NCBI RefSeq assembly: GCF_001182785.1 | Contig: NZ_CP012099.1 | Span: forward strand, 1,982,501 to 2,046,500 | Direction: 5' to 3' | DNA: 64,000 nt | DNA from: Bacillus thuringiensis | GTDB taxonomy: Bacteria; Bacillota; Bacilli; Bacillales; Bacillaceae_G | Part shown: positions 43,079-53,196 of the stretch, in pieces | How positions within the stretch are numbered: position 1 is the stretch's first letter | Layout: each line of letters starts with the position of its first letter | The notes under the pieces: model-generated | Databases searched by the model: none | What the model was told of the DNA's origin: nothing | The model's input: only the letters and a program-made list of their open reading frames with translations | Translations under genes and position numbers: made by a program

Positions 43079-45307
43079 TTAAATAACTGTATCAAAGCCA
43101 TCTGATTTAGGTGGAGAAGCTGCTTTTTTCATAAGCACTTCCCATAAATGTACGGATTTCTTCCATTCTGCTGCAGCCTGCCCCTGTTGATACATAGCGT
43201 TCTCATAACTGGCAGTAAGTTGTTGCATATCGGCCGAGTTGTAAAGTGTATCGATATGGAGAGCGTATTCTCGGAATGTTTGACTTTCACCCCGTGGTAT
43301 GCCAATTCTCGCAAATTGTTTTAAAAGTGCACCGTAAGCTTTTTGATAAACAGCATCATCTTTTCGGTATTTATAGAAATGAATAATAAGAAATGTTATC
43401 CATTTCATTCTAGTGGTGAAGAGAATGTATCCCATAATACTAATTAGTATCGTAGAGAGGAATACGTACCACCAAGAAAAATTAGTTTTAGAATTTGTGA
43501 CCTTTTTAGTAGAAGCTTCTTCTGTATTTTCTATTAAACTTTTAAGTTTTGCTTCATTATTTCGTTGATGCGTTTGCTCGTTATTAGAATTATTTGCTTC
43601 GCTATTTTGTGAAATAGGAGCAGGCGTATTATTTATAAAATTATAGGGATTGGTAAATCCTTTTGTTGGTTCGAATGGAATCCATCCGTATCCTGGGAAA
43701 TATACTTCGACCCAAGAGTGTGCGTTATCGTTCGTGATTGTATAAACATCCTCACCTTTTGCAGAGGCAAGTGTATTGTCAAGAGTTCCTTCTGTATAGC
43801 CTTTTACCCAGCGAGCAGGAATCCCGGCAGAACGAAGTAGTACAATCATAGACGTCGAAAAATTATTACAGTAGCCGCTTTTTGTATCGAAAAGGAATTG
43901 ATCTACATAATCTTGGCTTTTGGCAGGGAATGAGACATTCGTTGATTCGTATGTAAAAGAGTTGTCTGTGAAGTAATTTTCAATAGCTAATACTTTATCA
44001 TACCGGTTGTCTTTATCATTTGTAAGATTAACAGCCAAGTCTTTTACGCGCTGTGGTAATGACTCGGGAAGTTGTGTGTATTTTGTCATAAAATAAGGAT
44101 TTGTTTCTTGACCTGCATTTGCTTTTACAGCTTTCAAGTTTTCTATGGAAAACTCAGGGATCTCATATGTTACTTTATACGAATTTAAAGTAGTAGAAGA
44201 GTCTCCATTCATCGTATAAATTTTTTCTGAAAAAGGGTCAACACTGTATGATACATCAGAAGAAGCCTCAACTGATACTAATCCTGCTGGATAGGTAAGG
44301 TGAGGGTAACTTTTTTGCATGGTAATTGTTGCCTCAGTAGTTTCCGTTTTTGTATTTTGTTCATACCAGCTTACGACGTCGTTTTTATTTTTAAAAGAAA
44401 CCTTTTTCGGATTTTCAGAAATTTCCCAGCCTTTTCCTGTATAAAAATCTTTTGTTTCTACTCTCCAATATTGTTTGTTTTGCGCTTGTGCTGTGAAAAC
44501 AATTGTAGGATCCGCCTTAAAAGGACCACCTAATCGCGAGTCATCTAAACCATACCCAATTGTAGAAACTTTTTGTTCTTTACTTGCTTCAGATGTGTTG
44601 AATTTTAAAAAATCCATTGAGTTTGGCCATTGAGGGCCAAATTTTGGAGCAAAGTATGCGATGGTTGCTAATAATACAATAAATATTGTAAGTGGTCTAA
44701 GTAATTTTGAGATTTCCCTAGCATAATTTTGTAAGTGTTCGCGCTCTTTTATTCGTTCTACTTGAAGAAGACTAAGCATAAAAGAGCCGATGACAACAGT
44801 ACGAATAATAGCGTAGTTTGCATTGTATAAATGTAAGTTATGAAAAGTTGCGATATAAATAATAGTCAATACAAGAAATAGAAACCCACGTTTTTTATAA
44901 ATAATCCAAAATGAAGTGAAAGAACTCAAAAACCAAAATGAGAGAAAAAATAAAACTGTCGGAAAAACTGGAGAAATATCTAGTAAATTCCCTTGGAAAA
45001 ACAGGGAGGAATTTCGAAACATATCAGAAAAGAATGTTGTTAGCCAAGATGGATTTATAAAAGCATTTTTATAATATAGGGAATGAATGATAAATAAGAC
45101 TGTGACAATTTTTATTGGAATCTGCCACCTCGTTTGAAAAAAAGAGAGAGCGAAGCAAATTCCTATAAATGTTACGAAAATATCTAATCTACCTACATTT
45201 GTAATACCTATAAGAGGTCTTAGCCATTCTAGTAAAAGAAGAAATACACATGTATGCATGAAGAATCTATTCGTATCCCACTTGTATTTTGCTTGTAATG
45301 TTATCAT
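43079..45307 (-). CDS. Membrane transglutaminase-like protein (TgpA/YebA family)
   Basis: A 742-residue protein with N-terminal hydrophobic segments (about 1-210), a large extracytoplasmic transglutaminase domain, one further membrane segment near 615-635 and a C-terminal DUF4129-type tail. SGYCNNFSTSMIVLLRSAGI has the catalytic Cys near 480, NDNAHSWVEVYFPGYGW the His near 525, and IPFEPTKGF the third-residue region. It would process or crosslink cell-surface proteins. The gene overlaps the DUF58 gene by 4 bases; B. subtilis has the same order yeaC-yeaD-yebA. Confidence 0.87.
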   Translation of the reverse strand: MITLQAKYKWDTNRFFMHTCVFLLLLEWLRPLIGITNVGRLDIFVTFIGICFALSFFQTRWQIPIKIVTVLFIIHSLYYKNAFINPSWLTTFFSDMFRNSSLFFQGNLLDISPVFPTVLFFLSFWFLSSFTSFWIIYKKRGFLFLVLTIIYIATFHNLHLYNANYAIIRTVVIGSFMLSLLQVERIKEREHLQNYAREISKLLRPLTIFIVLLATIAYFAPKFGPQWPNSMDFLKFNTSEASKEQKVSTIGYGLDDSRLGGPFKADPTIVFTAQAQNKQYWRVETKDFYTGKGWEISENPKKVSFKNKNDVVSWYEQNTKTETTEATITMQKSYPHLTYPAGLVSVEASSDVSYSVDPFSEKIYTMNGDSSTTLNSYKVTYEIPEFSIENLKAVKANAGQETNPYFMTKYTQLPESLPQRVKDLAVNLTNDKDNRYDKVLAIENYFTDNSFTYESTNVSFPAKSQDYVDQFLFDTKSGYCNNFSTSMIVLLRSAGIPARWVKGYTEGTLDNTLASAKGEDVYTITNDNAHSWVEVYFPGYGWIPFEPTKGFTNPYNFINNTPAPISQNSEANNSNNEQTHQRNNEAKLKSLIENTEEASTKKVTNSKTNFSWWYVFLSTILISIMGYILFTTRMKWITFLIIHFYKYRKDDAVYQKAYGALLKQFARIGIPRGESQTFREYALHIDTLYNSADMQQLTASYENAMYQQGQAAAEWKKSVHLWEVLMKKAASPPKSDGFDTVI

Positions 45308-46518
45308 TTGCTCACCTCAAAAAACACGTTTGTATACCGTTTTTCATAAACCGTGTTTACAAATATTTGTCGTTTTTTTAGAGTTTCTAGTATACTGAGT
45401 TCTCGGTGTGAAAGTTGATTCGCTTTTTCTTTCACGACAAAAATCATACATTTTCTATTTCTTATAGCAGCACAATCAGCCGCCTTTTGAATATCGGGAG
45501 AAAGATTACTGGTCACGAGTATAATCGTGACGGGCTCATAAATTTTTCTTAGTTCCATGTCTACACTCTGAGAGAGCGGGAATACACTGTCTGCTTGTAC
45601 TTTTGCTAAATGACAAAGGATTTGTTGTAACTGCGTATCTCCATTGTCTAAAGGGAAAATAGTTTGTTCTTTTCCAATAGACACGAATGATGCTGGTGAA
45701 TTTTGTTTCAAGACAGCCCTTACGATAGAGGCAGTAAATGTGACGACTGATTCGAATAGAGGAGACTTGGTTCTGTCTATGAATATCATGATATTATGGC
45801 TGCGCTGTTGTTCAAACTCTTTTGTCATAATATTGTTTGTTCGTGCAGTTGCTTTCCAATCAATCCATGAAAAGCGATCACCAGGTTTATAGTCTCTGAC
45901 ACCGACAGAGATTGTAGAGTCTTTTGCTGAATTTATATTTGCTGAAAGCGCTCCTTGTTCGAAATGATTTTCCAATTGTCGATACGTTATATCTACATAG
46001 TGGGGATAGACTAAAAATGTATCTGGAACTGAAAAAGTTACTTCTTTCTCCATCATGCCGAATAAATCGCCAGTTTTGACACGAACGCTTGAAAAAGTGT
46101 GCTCGCCTCTAGAGATTGTATCAATAACATATTGAAACGAAATATGTCGTTTCAATCCTGGGAAGAGTACTACCTTATTCATCTTTGTTTGTTTACAACT
46201 TATAAATTGTGGTGGCAGTTCATCTTCTATAACTAAATAAAGTAAGGGAAAAGGAAATTTTCTTTTTATTGTAATCGTGCTTACAAATTGTTCTCCTACT
46301 ACATATCCATTTTTGTTTGTTATTCGCTTTACTTCAGCGTCCCGTAAAGCGTAGAAGGGTAGTAGTAGTGAATAAAGAGCAATGGGAATTGTGCTGTAAA
46401 ATAAAAACCAACTTACAAACCCTCCTTGAAACATAGCGTACACAAATGTTAAGACTAGACATAAAGAGAGTAGCAATAACTTCGTAACGTGATATAGTGC
46501 TCGCAGTATTCGTTTCAT
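45304..46518 (-). CDS. DUF58-domain membrane protein (YeaD-like)
   Basis: A 404-residue protein with two N-terminal hydrophobic segments (about 8-55), then a von Willebrand-like DUF58 region. FSWIDWKATARTNNIMTKEF near 215-234 is the DUF58 signature, and MIFIDRTKSP a MIDAS-like motif. Works with MoxR ATPases, probably as a chaperone-linked complex at the membrane. Its ATG overlaps the moxR stop codon by one base; a TTG one codon earlier is also possible. The second gene of the three-gene operon. Confidence 0.87.
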   Translation of the reverse strand: MKRILRALYHVTKLLLLSLCLVLTFVYAMFQGGFVSWFLFYSTIPIALYSLLLPFYALRDAEVKRITNKNGYVVGEQFVSTITIKRKFPFPLLYLVIEDELPPQFISCKQTKMNKVVLFPGLKRHISFQYVIDTISRGEHTFSSVRVKTGDLFGMMEKEVTFSVPDTFLVYPHYVDITYRQLENHFEQGALSANINSAKDSTISVGVRDYKPGDRFSWIDWKATARTNNIMTKEFEQQRSHNIMIFIDRTKSPLFESVVTFTASIVRAVLKQNSPASFVSIGKEQTIFPLDNGDTQLQQILCHLAKVQADSVFPLSQSVDMELRKIYEPVTIILVTSNLSPDIQKAADCAAIRNRKCMIFVVKEKANQLSHRELSILETLKKRQIFVNTVYEKRYTNVFFEVSK

Positions 46519-47480
46519 CAAGGGTTCATCGTCCTTTGAGTCGGGACGGTAGTTCGTGCAACGATTTTTGCGATAACTTGTTCGCCAGTTATTCCTTCAA
46601 ATTTTGCTTCCATTTTTAAAATGAGTCTATGCGCTAAAACGTAAGGGGCTAAAAATTTAACATCGTCTGGAATAACATAATTTCTGCCATGGATAAATGC
46701 ATAAGCTTGTGAAGCTTTCATTAAAGCAATTGAGCCACGTGGACTTGCACCTAGCTGTATAGAACTGTATGTACGAGTCTGATTAACAAGCTTTACAATG
46801 TAATGCTTAATTGCTTTGTCCATACTTACTACCCGTACGCTTTGTTGTAAATAAAGTAATTCTTCTATTGTAGTAATGGCCTGTAATTGAGAGAGTGGAT
46901 TTATTTTTTCCATTCGGTTTAAAATTTCAAATTCTTCTTCTGGTGTAGGATATCCCATTTTTAGTTTCAATAAGAAACGATCGAGCTGAGCTTCTGGTAG
47001 AGAATATGTTCCTTCATATTCGACCGGATTTTGTGTAGCCATGACAAAGAATGGTTTTGGTAAAGGCCTTGTAATGCCATCTATTGTAATATTGCCTTCT
47101 TCCATACATTCAAGTAAAGCAGATTGTGTCTTTGGCGATGTACGATTAATTTCATCAGCAAGTACTAAATTCCCCATAATTGGTCCAGGCTTGAACTCAA
47201 ATTGGAGCTCTTTCGGATTATAAATAGAAACTCCTGTTACATCTGAAGGCAATAAATCAGGTGTAAATTGAATTCGCTTATAATTAGCATCAATGGATTT
47301 AGAAAGAGCACGTACTAGCATTGTTTTCCCGACACCAGGAACATCTTCTAATAGCACATGACCTTCAGCTAAGAGAGCTGTCAAAGCTAAGATTGTTTCT
47401 TTTCGTTTTCCGACCATTAGTTTTTCAATATTATTGATTATTTTTTCTACAGTGGGATGTAATGAATCAAGCTGGGGCAT
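46518..47480 (-). CDS. MoxR-family AAA+ ATPase (YeaC-like)
   Basis: A 320-residue AAA+ ATPase. LEDVPGVGKTMLVRAL near 40-55 is Walker A, LVLADEINR near 107-115 Walker B, and FVMATQNP near 149-156 sensor 1. MoxR proteins remodel or help mature membrane or secreted partners, here most likely the DUF58 and transglutaminase proteins encoded in the same operon. The ATG has AGGAGG upstream. It heads the operon; the 540-base gap before it also contains the narG control region. Confidence 0.92.
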   Translation of the reverse strand: MPQLDSLHPTVEKIINNIEKLMVGKRKETILALTALLAEGHVLLEDVPGVGKTMLVRALSKSIDANYKRIQFTPDLLPSDVTGVSIYNPKELQFEFKPGPIMGNLVLADEINRTSPKTQSALLECMEEGNITIDGITRPLPKPFFVMATQNPVEYEGTYSLPEAQLDRFLLKLKMGYPTPEEEFEILNRMEKINPLSQLQAITTIEELLYLQQSVRVVSMDKAIKHYIVKLVNQTRTYSSIQLGASPRGSIALMKASQAYAFIHGRNYVIPDDVKFLAPYVLAHRLILKMEAKFEGITGEQVIAKIVARTTVPTQRTMNP

Positions 47481-47745
47481 CGTAATCCTCCTAATGTTAT
47501 TATCGTTTTCTAATCAATTTAGTGGACATATTTCTAATTCTATATGTAGATAGCAAAAGGTCTACCTTAAATTCTAAGAATATTCAGATTATTTATTTCG
47601 ATTACATCTAGTATAATTGTTTCCGTAACTAAGGGCAATACAGTAAATAATGATTTGTAGTTTTATGTAAAATCAGACTCAATATAAAATAATAACATTG
47701 GGAAAAAATTTCTTACATACAATTTATACTCTTTTCCTTATGGCA

Positions 47746-47773
47746 GTTTTGAAATAATATCAAAACTCTTTTT
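47746..47773 (+). terminator. Orphan terminator-like hairpin upstream of narG (first of two)
   Basis: GTTTTGA/TCAAAAC with a 7-base loop, followed by TCTTTTTC. No gene ends here on the plus strand. A TATAAT at 47612-47617 lies about 130 bases upstream. Confidence 0.45.
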
Positions 47774-47788
47774 CATATATTTATAAAG

Positions 47789-47819
47789 AAAAAACGTAGG
47801 AACTTCTCCTACGTTTTTT
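47789..47819. terminator. Orphan bidirectional terminator-like hairpin upstream of narG (second of two)
   Basis: AAAAAACGTAGGA/TCCTACGTTTTTT, a perfect 13-bp stem with a 5-base loop and runs of A and T at each foot. It could insulate the moxR and nar promoters. The gap around it (47481-48031) holds no gene. Confidence 0.7.
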
Positions 47820-47949
47820 CTATTGCAAAATAGTCGATACCTCAAAATACCATTCTCCTAATAATTACGATTAACCATAATCTTCACAACGGAACAAAAG
47901 ATTTTCTCACAACCTTATTTTCTACTGAATTTTTGACAATCTCTTGAAC

Positions 47950-47992
47950 TGTGCGAAATGTCACATCTGTATTTTACAACCTCTCTTATAGT
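47950..47992 (+). promoter_or_regulatory. Predicted Fnr-dependent class II promoter of narGHJI
   Basis: TGTGCGAAATGTCACA (47950-47965) matches the CRP/FNR consensus TGTGA-N6-TCACA with one mismatch. A TATAGT -10 box at 47987-47992 predicts a start near 47999, which puts the site centre at -41.5, the classic class II activator position. There is no good -35 box, as expected for an activated promoter. Confidence 0.72.
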
Positions 47993-48031
47993 AAGGGTAT
48001 GTAAGAGAGACGTATTAAAGGAGTGAACAGT

Positions 48032-51000
48032 ATGAAGAAGAAACCTTCAGCACTAATGAGACGTTTAAAATATTTTTCACCAATAGATCGTTATAACGAT
48101 AATCATACACAAGAAACATATGAAGATCGCGAATGGGAGAATGTGTACAGAAAGCGTTGGCAGCATGATAAAGTAATCCGTTCTACACATGGTGTGAACT
48201 GTACTGGTTCATGTAGCTGGAATATATATGTGAAAGATGGAATTGTAACTTGGGAAGGGCAGGAGCTTAACTATCCGACTACAGGTCCTGATATGCCAGA
48301 TTTTGAACCACGAGGATGCCCGCGTGGAGCAAGTTTTTCTTGGTACATTTATAGTCCACTTCGTGTGAAATATCCGTATGTACGTGGTGTTCTTTGGAGT
48401 ATGTGGCAAGAGGAACTACAAAATAACGAGTCACCACTAGATGCTTGGAAAAGTATTGTGGAAAACCCTGAAAAAGCACGTACGTATAAGCAGGCGCGTG
48501 GTAAAGGTGGATTTATTCGTGCGAATTGGGATGAAGTGTTACAACTCGTTTCAGCTTCTCTACTTTATACAGTAATTAAATACGGTCCAGACCGAAATGT
48601 TGGCTTTTCACCAATTCCAGCTATGTCGATGTTAAGTCATGCTGCTGGTAGTCGTTTTATGCAACTTATGGGTGGGCCGATGCTTAGTTTCTATGATTGG
48701 TACGCAGATTTACCACCAGCTTCTCCGCAAATTTGGGGCGATCAAACAGATGTACCAGAAAGTAGTGACTGGTATAACTCTGGTTACATTATGACATGGG
48801 GTTCAAATGTACCGATGACGAGAACACCAGATGCTCACTTTTTAGCAGAGGTTCGATATAAAGGAACGAAAGTCGTTTCTGTCAGTCCTGACTTCGCTGA
48901 ATCTACAAAGTTTGCGGATGATTGGATTAGTGTGAAACAAGGTACAGATGGTGCACTTGCGATGGCAATGGGGCATGTGATCTTACAAGAGTTTTACGTA
49001 GATAATCAAGTGGAATATTTCACAAAGTATGCGAAGCAATATACTGATTTTCCTTTCTTTGTCACATTGAAACAAAAAGGAGATCAATTCGTTGCTGATC
49101 GTTTCTTAAACGCTGCTGATATTGGACGCGAAACGAAGTTAGGAGAATGGAAACCTGTTCTTTGGAACGAGAACACGAATGATTTTGCAACACCTCAAGG
49201 CACAATGGGCTCACGTTGGGATAACGAAAAGAAATGGAACTTGCGTTTAGAAGATGAAGAAACAGGTAAAAAGATTGATCCACGTCTTTCTTTACTTGGA
49301 ATGGAAGAATCGATTGGAACGGTACAAATTCCGTACTTCTCTGATGATGGAAACAAAGTATTAGAACGTACAATTCCAGTGAAAAAGGTTATGACAGAAG
49401 AAGGCGAAGTGTTCGTTACAACTGTATACGACTTAACGTTAGCAAATTACGGCGTGAACCGAGGGCTTGGCGGACAAGAGCCGAAAGACTTCAATGATGA
49501 TGTACCGTTTACACCTGCATGGCAAGAGAAAATGACAGGAGTGAAACGAGAACTAATTATTCAAATCGCTCGTGAGTTCGCACAAAATGCCGTTGATACA
49601 AATGGTCGCTCGATGATTATTGTTGGAGCTGGTATTAACCATTGGTTTAATTCTGATACGATTTATCGCGCAGTTTTAAATCTTGTTCTTCTAGTTGGAG
49701 CACAAGGAGTAAACGGCGGGGGATGGGCGCATTATGTTGGTCAAGAAAAGTTACGACCTGCAGAAGGATGGCAAACAATCGCGATGGCAAAAGATTGGCA
49801 AGGGCCACCAAAATTACAAAATGGTACATCTTTCTTCTATTTCGTAACAGATCAATGGCGCTATGAAGATACACCTGTTGGACATTTAGCATCACCAATT
49901 GAAGGTAACTCACGTTATCAACATCACGGTGATTACAACGTATTAGCAGCACGACTCGGCTGGTTACCTTCTTATCCGACATTCGAGAAAAATGGAATTG
50001 AATTATATAAAGAAGCTGTTGCTGCTGGCGCAACAACGCAAGAAGAAATCGGAAAATATGTTGCACAAAAATTAAAAGAAAAAGAACTGAAATTTGCGAT
50101 TGAAGATCCAGATAATAAAAACAACTTCCCGCGCAACTTATTCGTATGGCGTGCGAATTTAATTTCAAGTTCTGGTAAAGGGCATGAATATTTCTTAAAA
50201 CATTTATTAGGTACAACAAACGGATTAATGAATGACGATAGTGATTCATTACGACCAGAAGAAATTAAGTGGCATGAAGAAGCACCAGAAGGGAAGCTTG
50301 ATTTACTCATTAATTTAGATTTCCGTATGGCTGGAACAGCACTGTATTCTGATATCGTCTTACCTGCTTCAACTTGGTACGAAAAACATGATTTAAGTAG
50401 TACAGATATGCATCCATTTGTACATCCATTTAATCCAGCAATCGGTTCACCTTGGGAAGCACGCTCTGACTGGGATATTTTCACTTCACTTTCTAAAGCT
50501 GTTTCAGATTTAGCGAAGAAGATTGATCTTGAACCAATGAAAGAAGTTGTTGCAACACCACTTCTTCACGATACACCGCAAGAATTAGCGCAACCACTTG
50601 GCAAGATTAAAGATTGGAGCAAAGGTGAGTGTGAACCAATCCCGGGTAAAACGATGCCGCAAATTCATGTTGTTGAAAGGGATTATAAAACGATTTATGA
50701 CAAAATGACAGCACTTGGACCAAATGCCGGAAAACAACCGATTGGTACGAAAGGGATCTCTTGGTCAGCAGAAAAAGAGTATGAGCAATTAAAGAGCAAA
50801 TTAGGAGTTGTTCGAACGGATACTATTGCGAAAGGTTGCCCAGACATAAAAGAAGCAATCAATGCTGCTGAAGCGGTATTAACGCTTTCTTCTACAACAA
50901 ACGGTCATATGGCAGTAAAAGCATGGGAAGCACTTGAAAAACAAACAGATCTAAAATTACGTGATTTAGCAGAAGAACGTGAAGAAGAATGCTTTACATT

Positions 51001-51715
51001 CGAACAAATTACAGCACAACCGAAAACAGTAATTACTTCTCCGGCCTTTACAGGTTCAGAAAAAGGTGGACGACGTTACTCACCGTTTACAACAAATGTG
51101 GAACGTCTTATTCCTTGGAGAACGATAACTGGTCGACAATCTTTCTACTTAGACCATGACATGATGAAAGAATTTGGTGAAACGATGGCAACATTTAAAC
51201 CAATTCTGCAACATAAACCGTTCCGTAAGTCACGCCCTGAAGTAGAAGGGAAAGAGATTACACTAAACTATTTAACACCGCATAATAAGTGGTCGATTCA
51301 TAGTATGTACTTCGATTCATTACCGATGTTAACGCTATTTAGAGGTGGTCCAACTGTTTGGATGAATAAAGATGATGCGAATGAAGCTGGCGTCGCAGAT
51401 AATGATTGGATCGAGTGCTTTAACCGTAACGGTGTTGTTGTAGCACGTGCTGTCGTAACGCACCGTATACCGAGAGGAATGGCATTTATGCACCATGCAC
51501 AAGATCGCCACATTAACGTGCCTGGTACGAAATTAACAAGCACCCGCGGGGGAACGCATAATAGTCCAACCCGTATTCATGTTAAACCAACACATATGAT
51601 TGGTGGATATGGCCAATTAAGCTATGGATTTAACTACTATGGTCCGACTGGGAATCAGCGTGACTTAAATGTTGTCATCCGTAAACTGAAGGAGGTAGAT
51701 TGGCTTGAAGATTAA
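48032..51715 (+). CDS. narG: Respiratory nitrate reductase alpha subunit NarG
   Basis: The catalytic subunit that reduces nitrate to nitrite on the cytoplasmic face of the membrane, using bis-molybdopterin guanine dinucleotide and one Fe-S cluster. HGVNCTGSCSWNIYV near residue 52 with GCPRGASFSWY further on gives the His/Cys cluster ligands, and FYDWYADLPPASPQIWGDQT near 222 carries the molybdenum Asp. The length, 1227 residues, is normal. The ATG follows AAAGGAG; a GTG three codons earlier lies in that site. First gene of narGHJI, with an Fnr site in front. Confidence 0.96.
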   Translation: MKKKPSALMRRLKYFSPIDRYNDNHTQETYEDREWENVYRKRWQHDKVIRSTHGVNCTGSCSWNIYVKDGIVTWEGQELNYPTTGPDMPDFEPRGCPRGASFSWYIYSPLRVKYPYVRGVLWSMWQEELQNNESPLDAWKSIVENPEKARTYKQARGKGGFIRANWDEVLQLVSASLLYTVIKYGPDRNVGFSPIPAMSMLSHAAGSRFMQLMGGPMLSFYDWYADLPPASPQIWGDQTDVPESSDWYNSGYIMTWGSNVPMTRTPDAHFLAEVRYKGTKVVSVSPDFAESTKFADDWISVKQGTDGALAMAMGHVILQEFYVDNQVEYFTKYAKQYTDFPFFVTLKQKGDQFVADRFLNAADIGRETKLGEWKPVLWNENTNDFATPQGTMGSRWDNEKKWNLRLEDEETGKKIDPRLSLLGMEESIGTVQIPYFSDDGNKVLERTIPVKKVMTEEGEVFVTTVYDLTLANYGVNRGLGGQEPKDFNDDVPFTPAWQEKMTGVKRELIIQIAREFAQNAVDTNGRSMIIVGAGINHWFNSDTIYRAVLNLVLLVGAQGVNGGGWAHYVGQEKLRPAEGWQTIAMAKDWQGPPKLQNGTSFFYFVTDQWRYEDTPVGHLASPIEGNSRYQHHGDYNVLAARLGWLPSYPTFEKNGIELYKEAVAAGATTQEEIGKYVAQKLKEKELKFAIEDPDNKNNFPRNLFVWRANLISSSGKGHEYFLKHLLGTTNGLMNDDSDSLRPEEIKWHEEAPEGKLDLLINLDFRMAGTALYSDIVLPASTWYEKHDLSSTDMHPFVHPFNPAIGSPWEARSDWDIFTSLSKAVSDLAKKIDLEPMKEVVATPLLHDTPQELAQPLGKIKDWSKGECEPIPGKTMPQIHVVERDYKTIYDKMTALGPNAGKQPIGTKGISWSAEKEYEQLKSKLGVVRTDTIAKGCPDIKEAINAAEAVLTLSSTTNGHMAVKAWEALEKQTDLKLRDLAEEREEECFTFEQITAQPKTVITSPAFTGSEKGGRRYSPFTTNVERLIPWRTITGRQSFYLDHDMMKEFGETMATFKPILQHKPFRKSRPEVEGKEITLNYLTPHNKWSIHSMYFDSLPMLTLFRGGPTVWMNKDDANEAGVADNDWIECFNRNGVVVARAVVTHRIPRGMAFMHHAQDRHINVPGTKLTSTRGGTHNSPTRIHVKPTHMIGGYGQLSYGFNYYGPTGNQRDLNVVIRKLKEVDWLED

Positions 51716-53180
51716 AGCACAAGTCGGAATGGTAATGAACCTAGATAAATGCATCGGCTGCCATACTTGTAGCGTAACATGCAAAAACACCTGGACAAAT
51801 CGTCCAGGTGCGGAATATATGTACTTTAATAACGTAGAAACGAAACCTGGAATTGGTTATCCGAAACAATGGGAAGATCAAGAGAAATATAAAGGCGGCT
51901 GGGAATTGAAAAATGGTGAAATTCAGCTGAAATCAGGTTCGAAAATGAAACGTCTTATGAACATTTTCCACAATCCAGATCAACCAACAATTGATGATTA
52001 CTTTGAACCTTGGAATTATGATTATGAAACATTAACAAATAGCCCGCAGCGTAAGCATCAACCAGTTGCTCGTCCGAAATCAGCAATTACAGGCGAATTT
52101 ATAGACAAAATTGAATGGGGTCCGAACTGGGAAGATGATTTAGCTGGTGGACATATAACAGGATTACAAGATCCGAACGTAAAGAAAATGGAAGAAGAAA
52201 TTAAAACAGATTTTGAAAACGTCTTTATGATGTATTTACCACGCATATGTGAACATTGTATGAATCCGTCTTGCGTATCATCTTGTCCATCTGGTGCGAT
52301 GTATAAACGTGAAGAAGACGGCATTGTTCTTGTAGATCAAAATGCATGTCGTGCTTGGAGGTTCTGCGTATCATCTTGTCCATATAAAAAAGTGTATTTT
52401 AACTGGCAAACGAATAAAGCTGAAAAATGTACAATGTGTTTCCCACGTATTGAGGCTGGTATGCCAACAATTTGTTCAGAAACATGTGTGGGACGTATCA
52501 GGTATATTGGGGTAATGCTATATAACGCTGACAAAGTAAAAGAAGCGGCTTCTGTTGAAGACGAAAAAGATTTATATGAATCTCAGCTTACTGTTTTCCT
52601 AGATCCAAATGATCCAGAAGTGGCAGCTGAAGCGAAAAAACAAGGCATTCCTGAAGAATGGATTAAAGCAGCACAACAGTCACCAATCTATAAAATGATT
52701 ATCGATTGGAAAATTGCTCTGCCTCTTCATCCAGAGTACCGTACAATGCCGATGGTTTGGTATATTCCGCCGCTTAGCCCAATTATGAATATGGTGGAAG
52801 GGAAAGGCAGTAACTGGCAAGCAGAAGAGATTTTCCCTGCTATCGATAATATGCGTATTCCAATTCAATATTTAGCGAATCTACTCACTGCAGGGGATGA
52901 AGCGCATATTCGTCTTACATTGAAGAAAATGGCTGTTATGCGAACGCATATGAGAGCGCTACAAATTAATAAAGAGCCAAATGAAGCGGTATTAAAAGAA
53001 CTTGGTTTAACGAAACAGGATGTAGAAGATATGTATCGTCTTCTTGCTATTGCGAAATATAAAGATCGCTTCGTCATTCCGGGCACTCACCGTGAACAAG
53101 TGGCAGATTTATATAGCGAACAAGGAAGCTGTGGTTTAGCATTCGCAGGTGGTCCAGGCTCTTGTATGACAATTTCTTAA
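51705..53180 (+). CDS. narH: Respiratory nitrate reductase beta subunit NarH
   Basis: The electron-transfer subunit with four Fe-S clusters between NarI and NarG. The cysteine groups are CIGCHTCSVTCK (residues 16-27), CEHCMNPSCVSSCPSG near 182, CRAWRFCVSSCPYK near 215 and CTMCFPR ... CSETC near 242-263. In the third group Trp replaces one Cys, which is the known signature of the 3Fe-4S cluster. The start is TTG with AAGGAGG 9 bases upstream, and it overlaps the end of narG by 11 bases. Confidence 0.95.
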   Translation: MKIKAQVGMVMNLDKCIGCHTCSVTCKNTWTNRPGAEYMYFNNVETKPGIGYPKQWEDQEKYKGGWELKNGEIQLKSGSKMKRLMNIFHNPDQPTIDDYFEPWNYDYETLTNSPQRKHQPVARPKSAITGEFIDKIEWGPNWEDDLAGGHITGLQDPNVKKMEEEIKTDFENVFMMYLPRICEHCMNPSCVSSCPSGAMYKREEDGIVLVDQNACRAWRFCVSSCPYKKVYFNWQTNKAEKCTMCFPRIEAGMPTICSETCVGRIRYIGVMLYNADKVKEAASVEDEKDLYESQLTVFLDPNDPEVAAEAKKQGIPEEWIKAAQQSPIYKMIIDWKIALPLHPEYRTMPMVWYIPPLSPIMNMVEGKGSNWQAEEIFPAIDNMRIPIQYLANLLTAGDEAHIRLTLKKMAVMRTHMRALQINKEPNEAVLKELGLTKQDVEDMYRLLAIAKYKDRFVIPGTHREQVADLYSEQGSCGLAFAGGPGSCMTIS

Positions 53181-53196
53181 ATAAAGGGGGCAGAAA

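Noticed and set aside
49647..50484. Long minus-strand open frames inside narG
   Set aside because: They are antisense to conserved NarG sequence, overlap each other and have no start signals.
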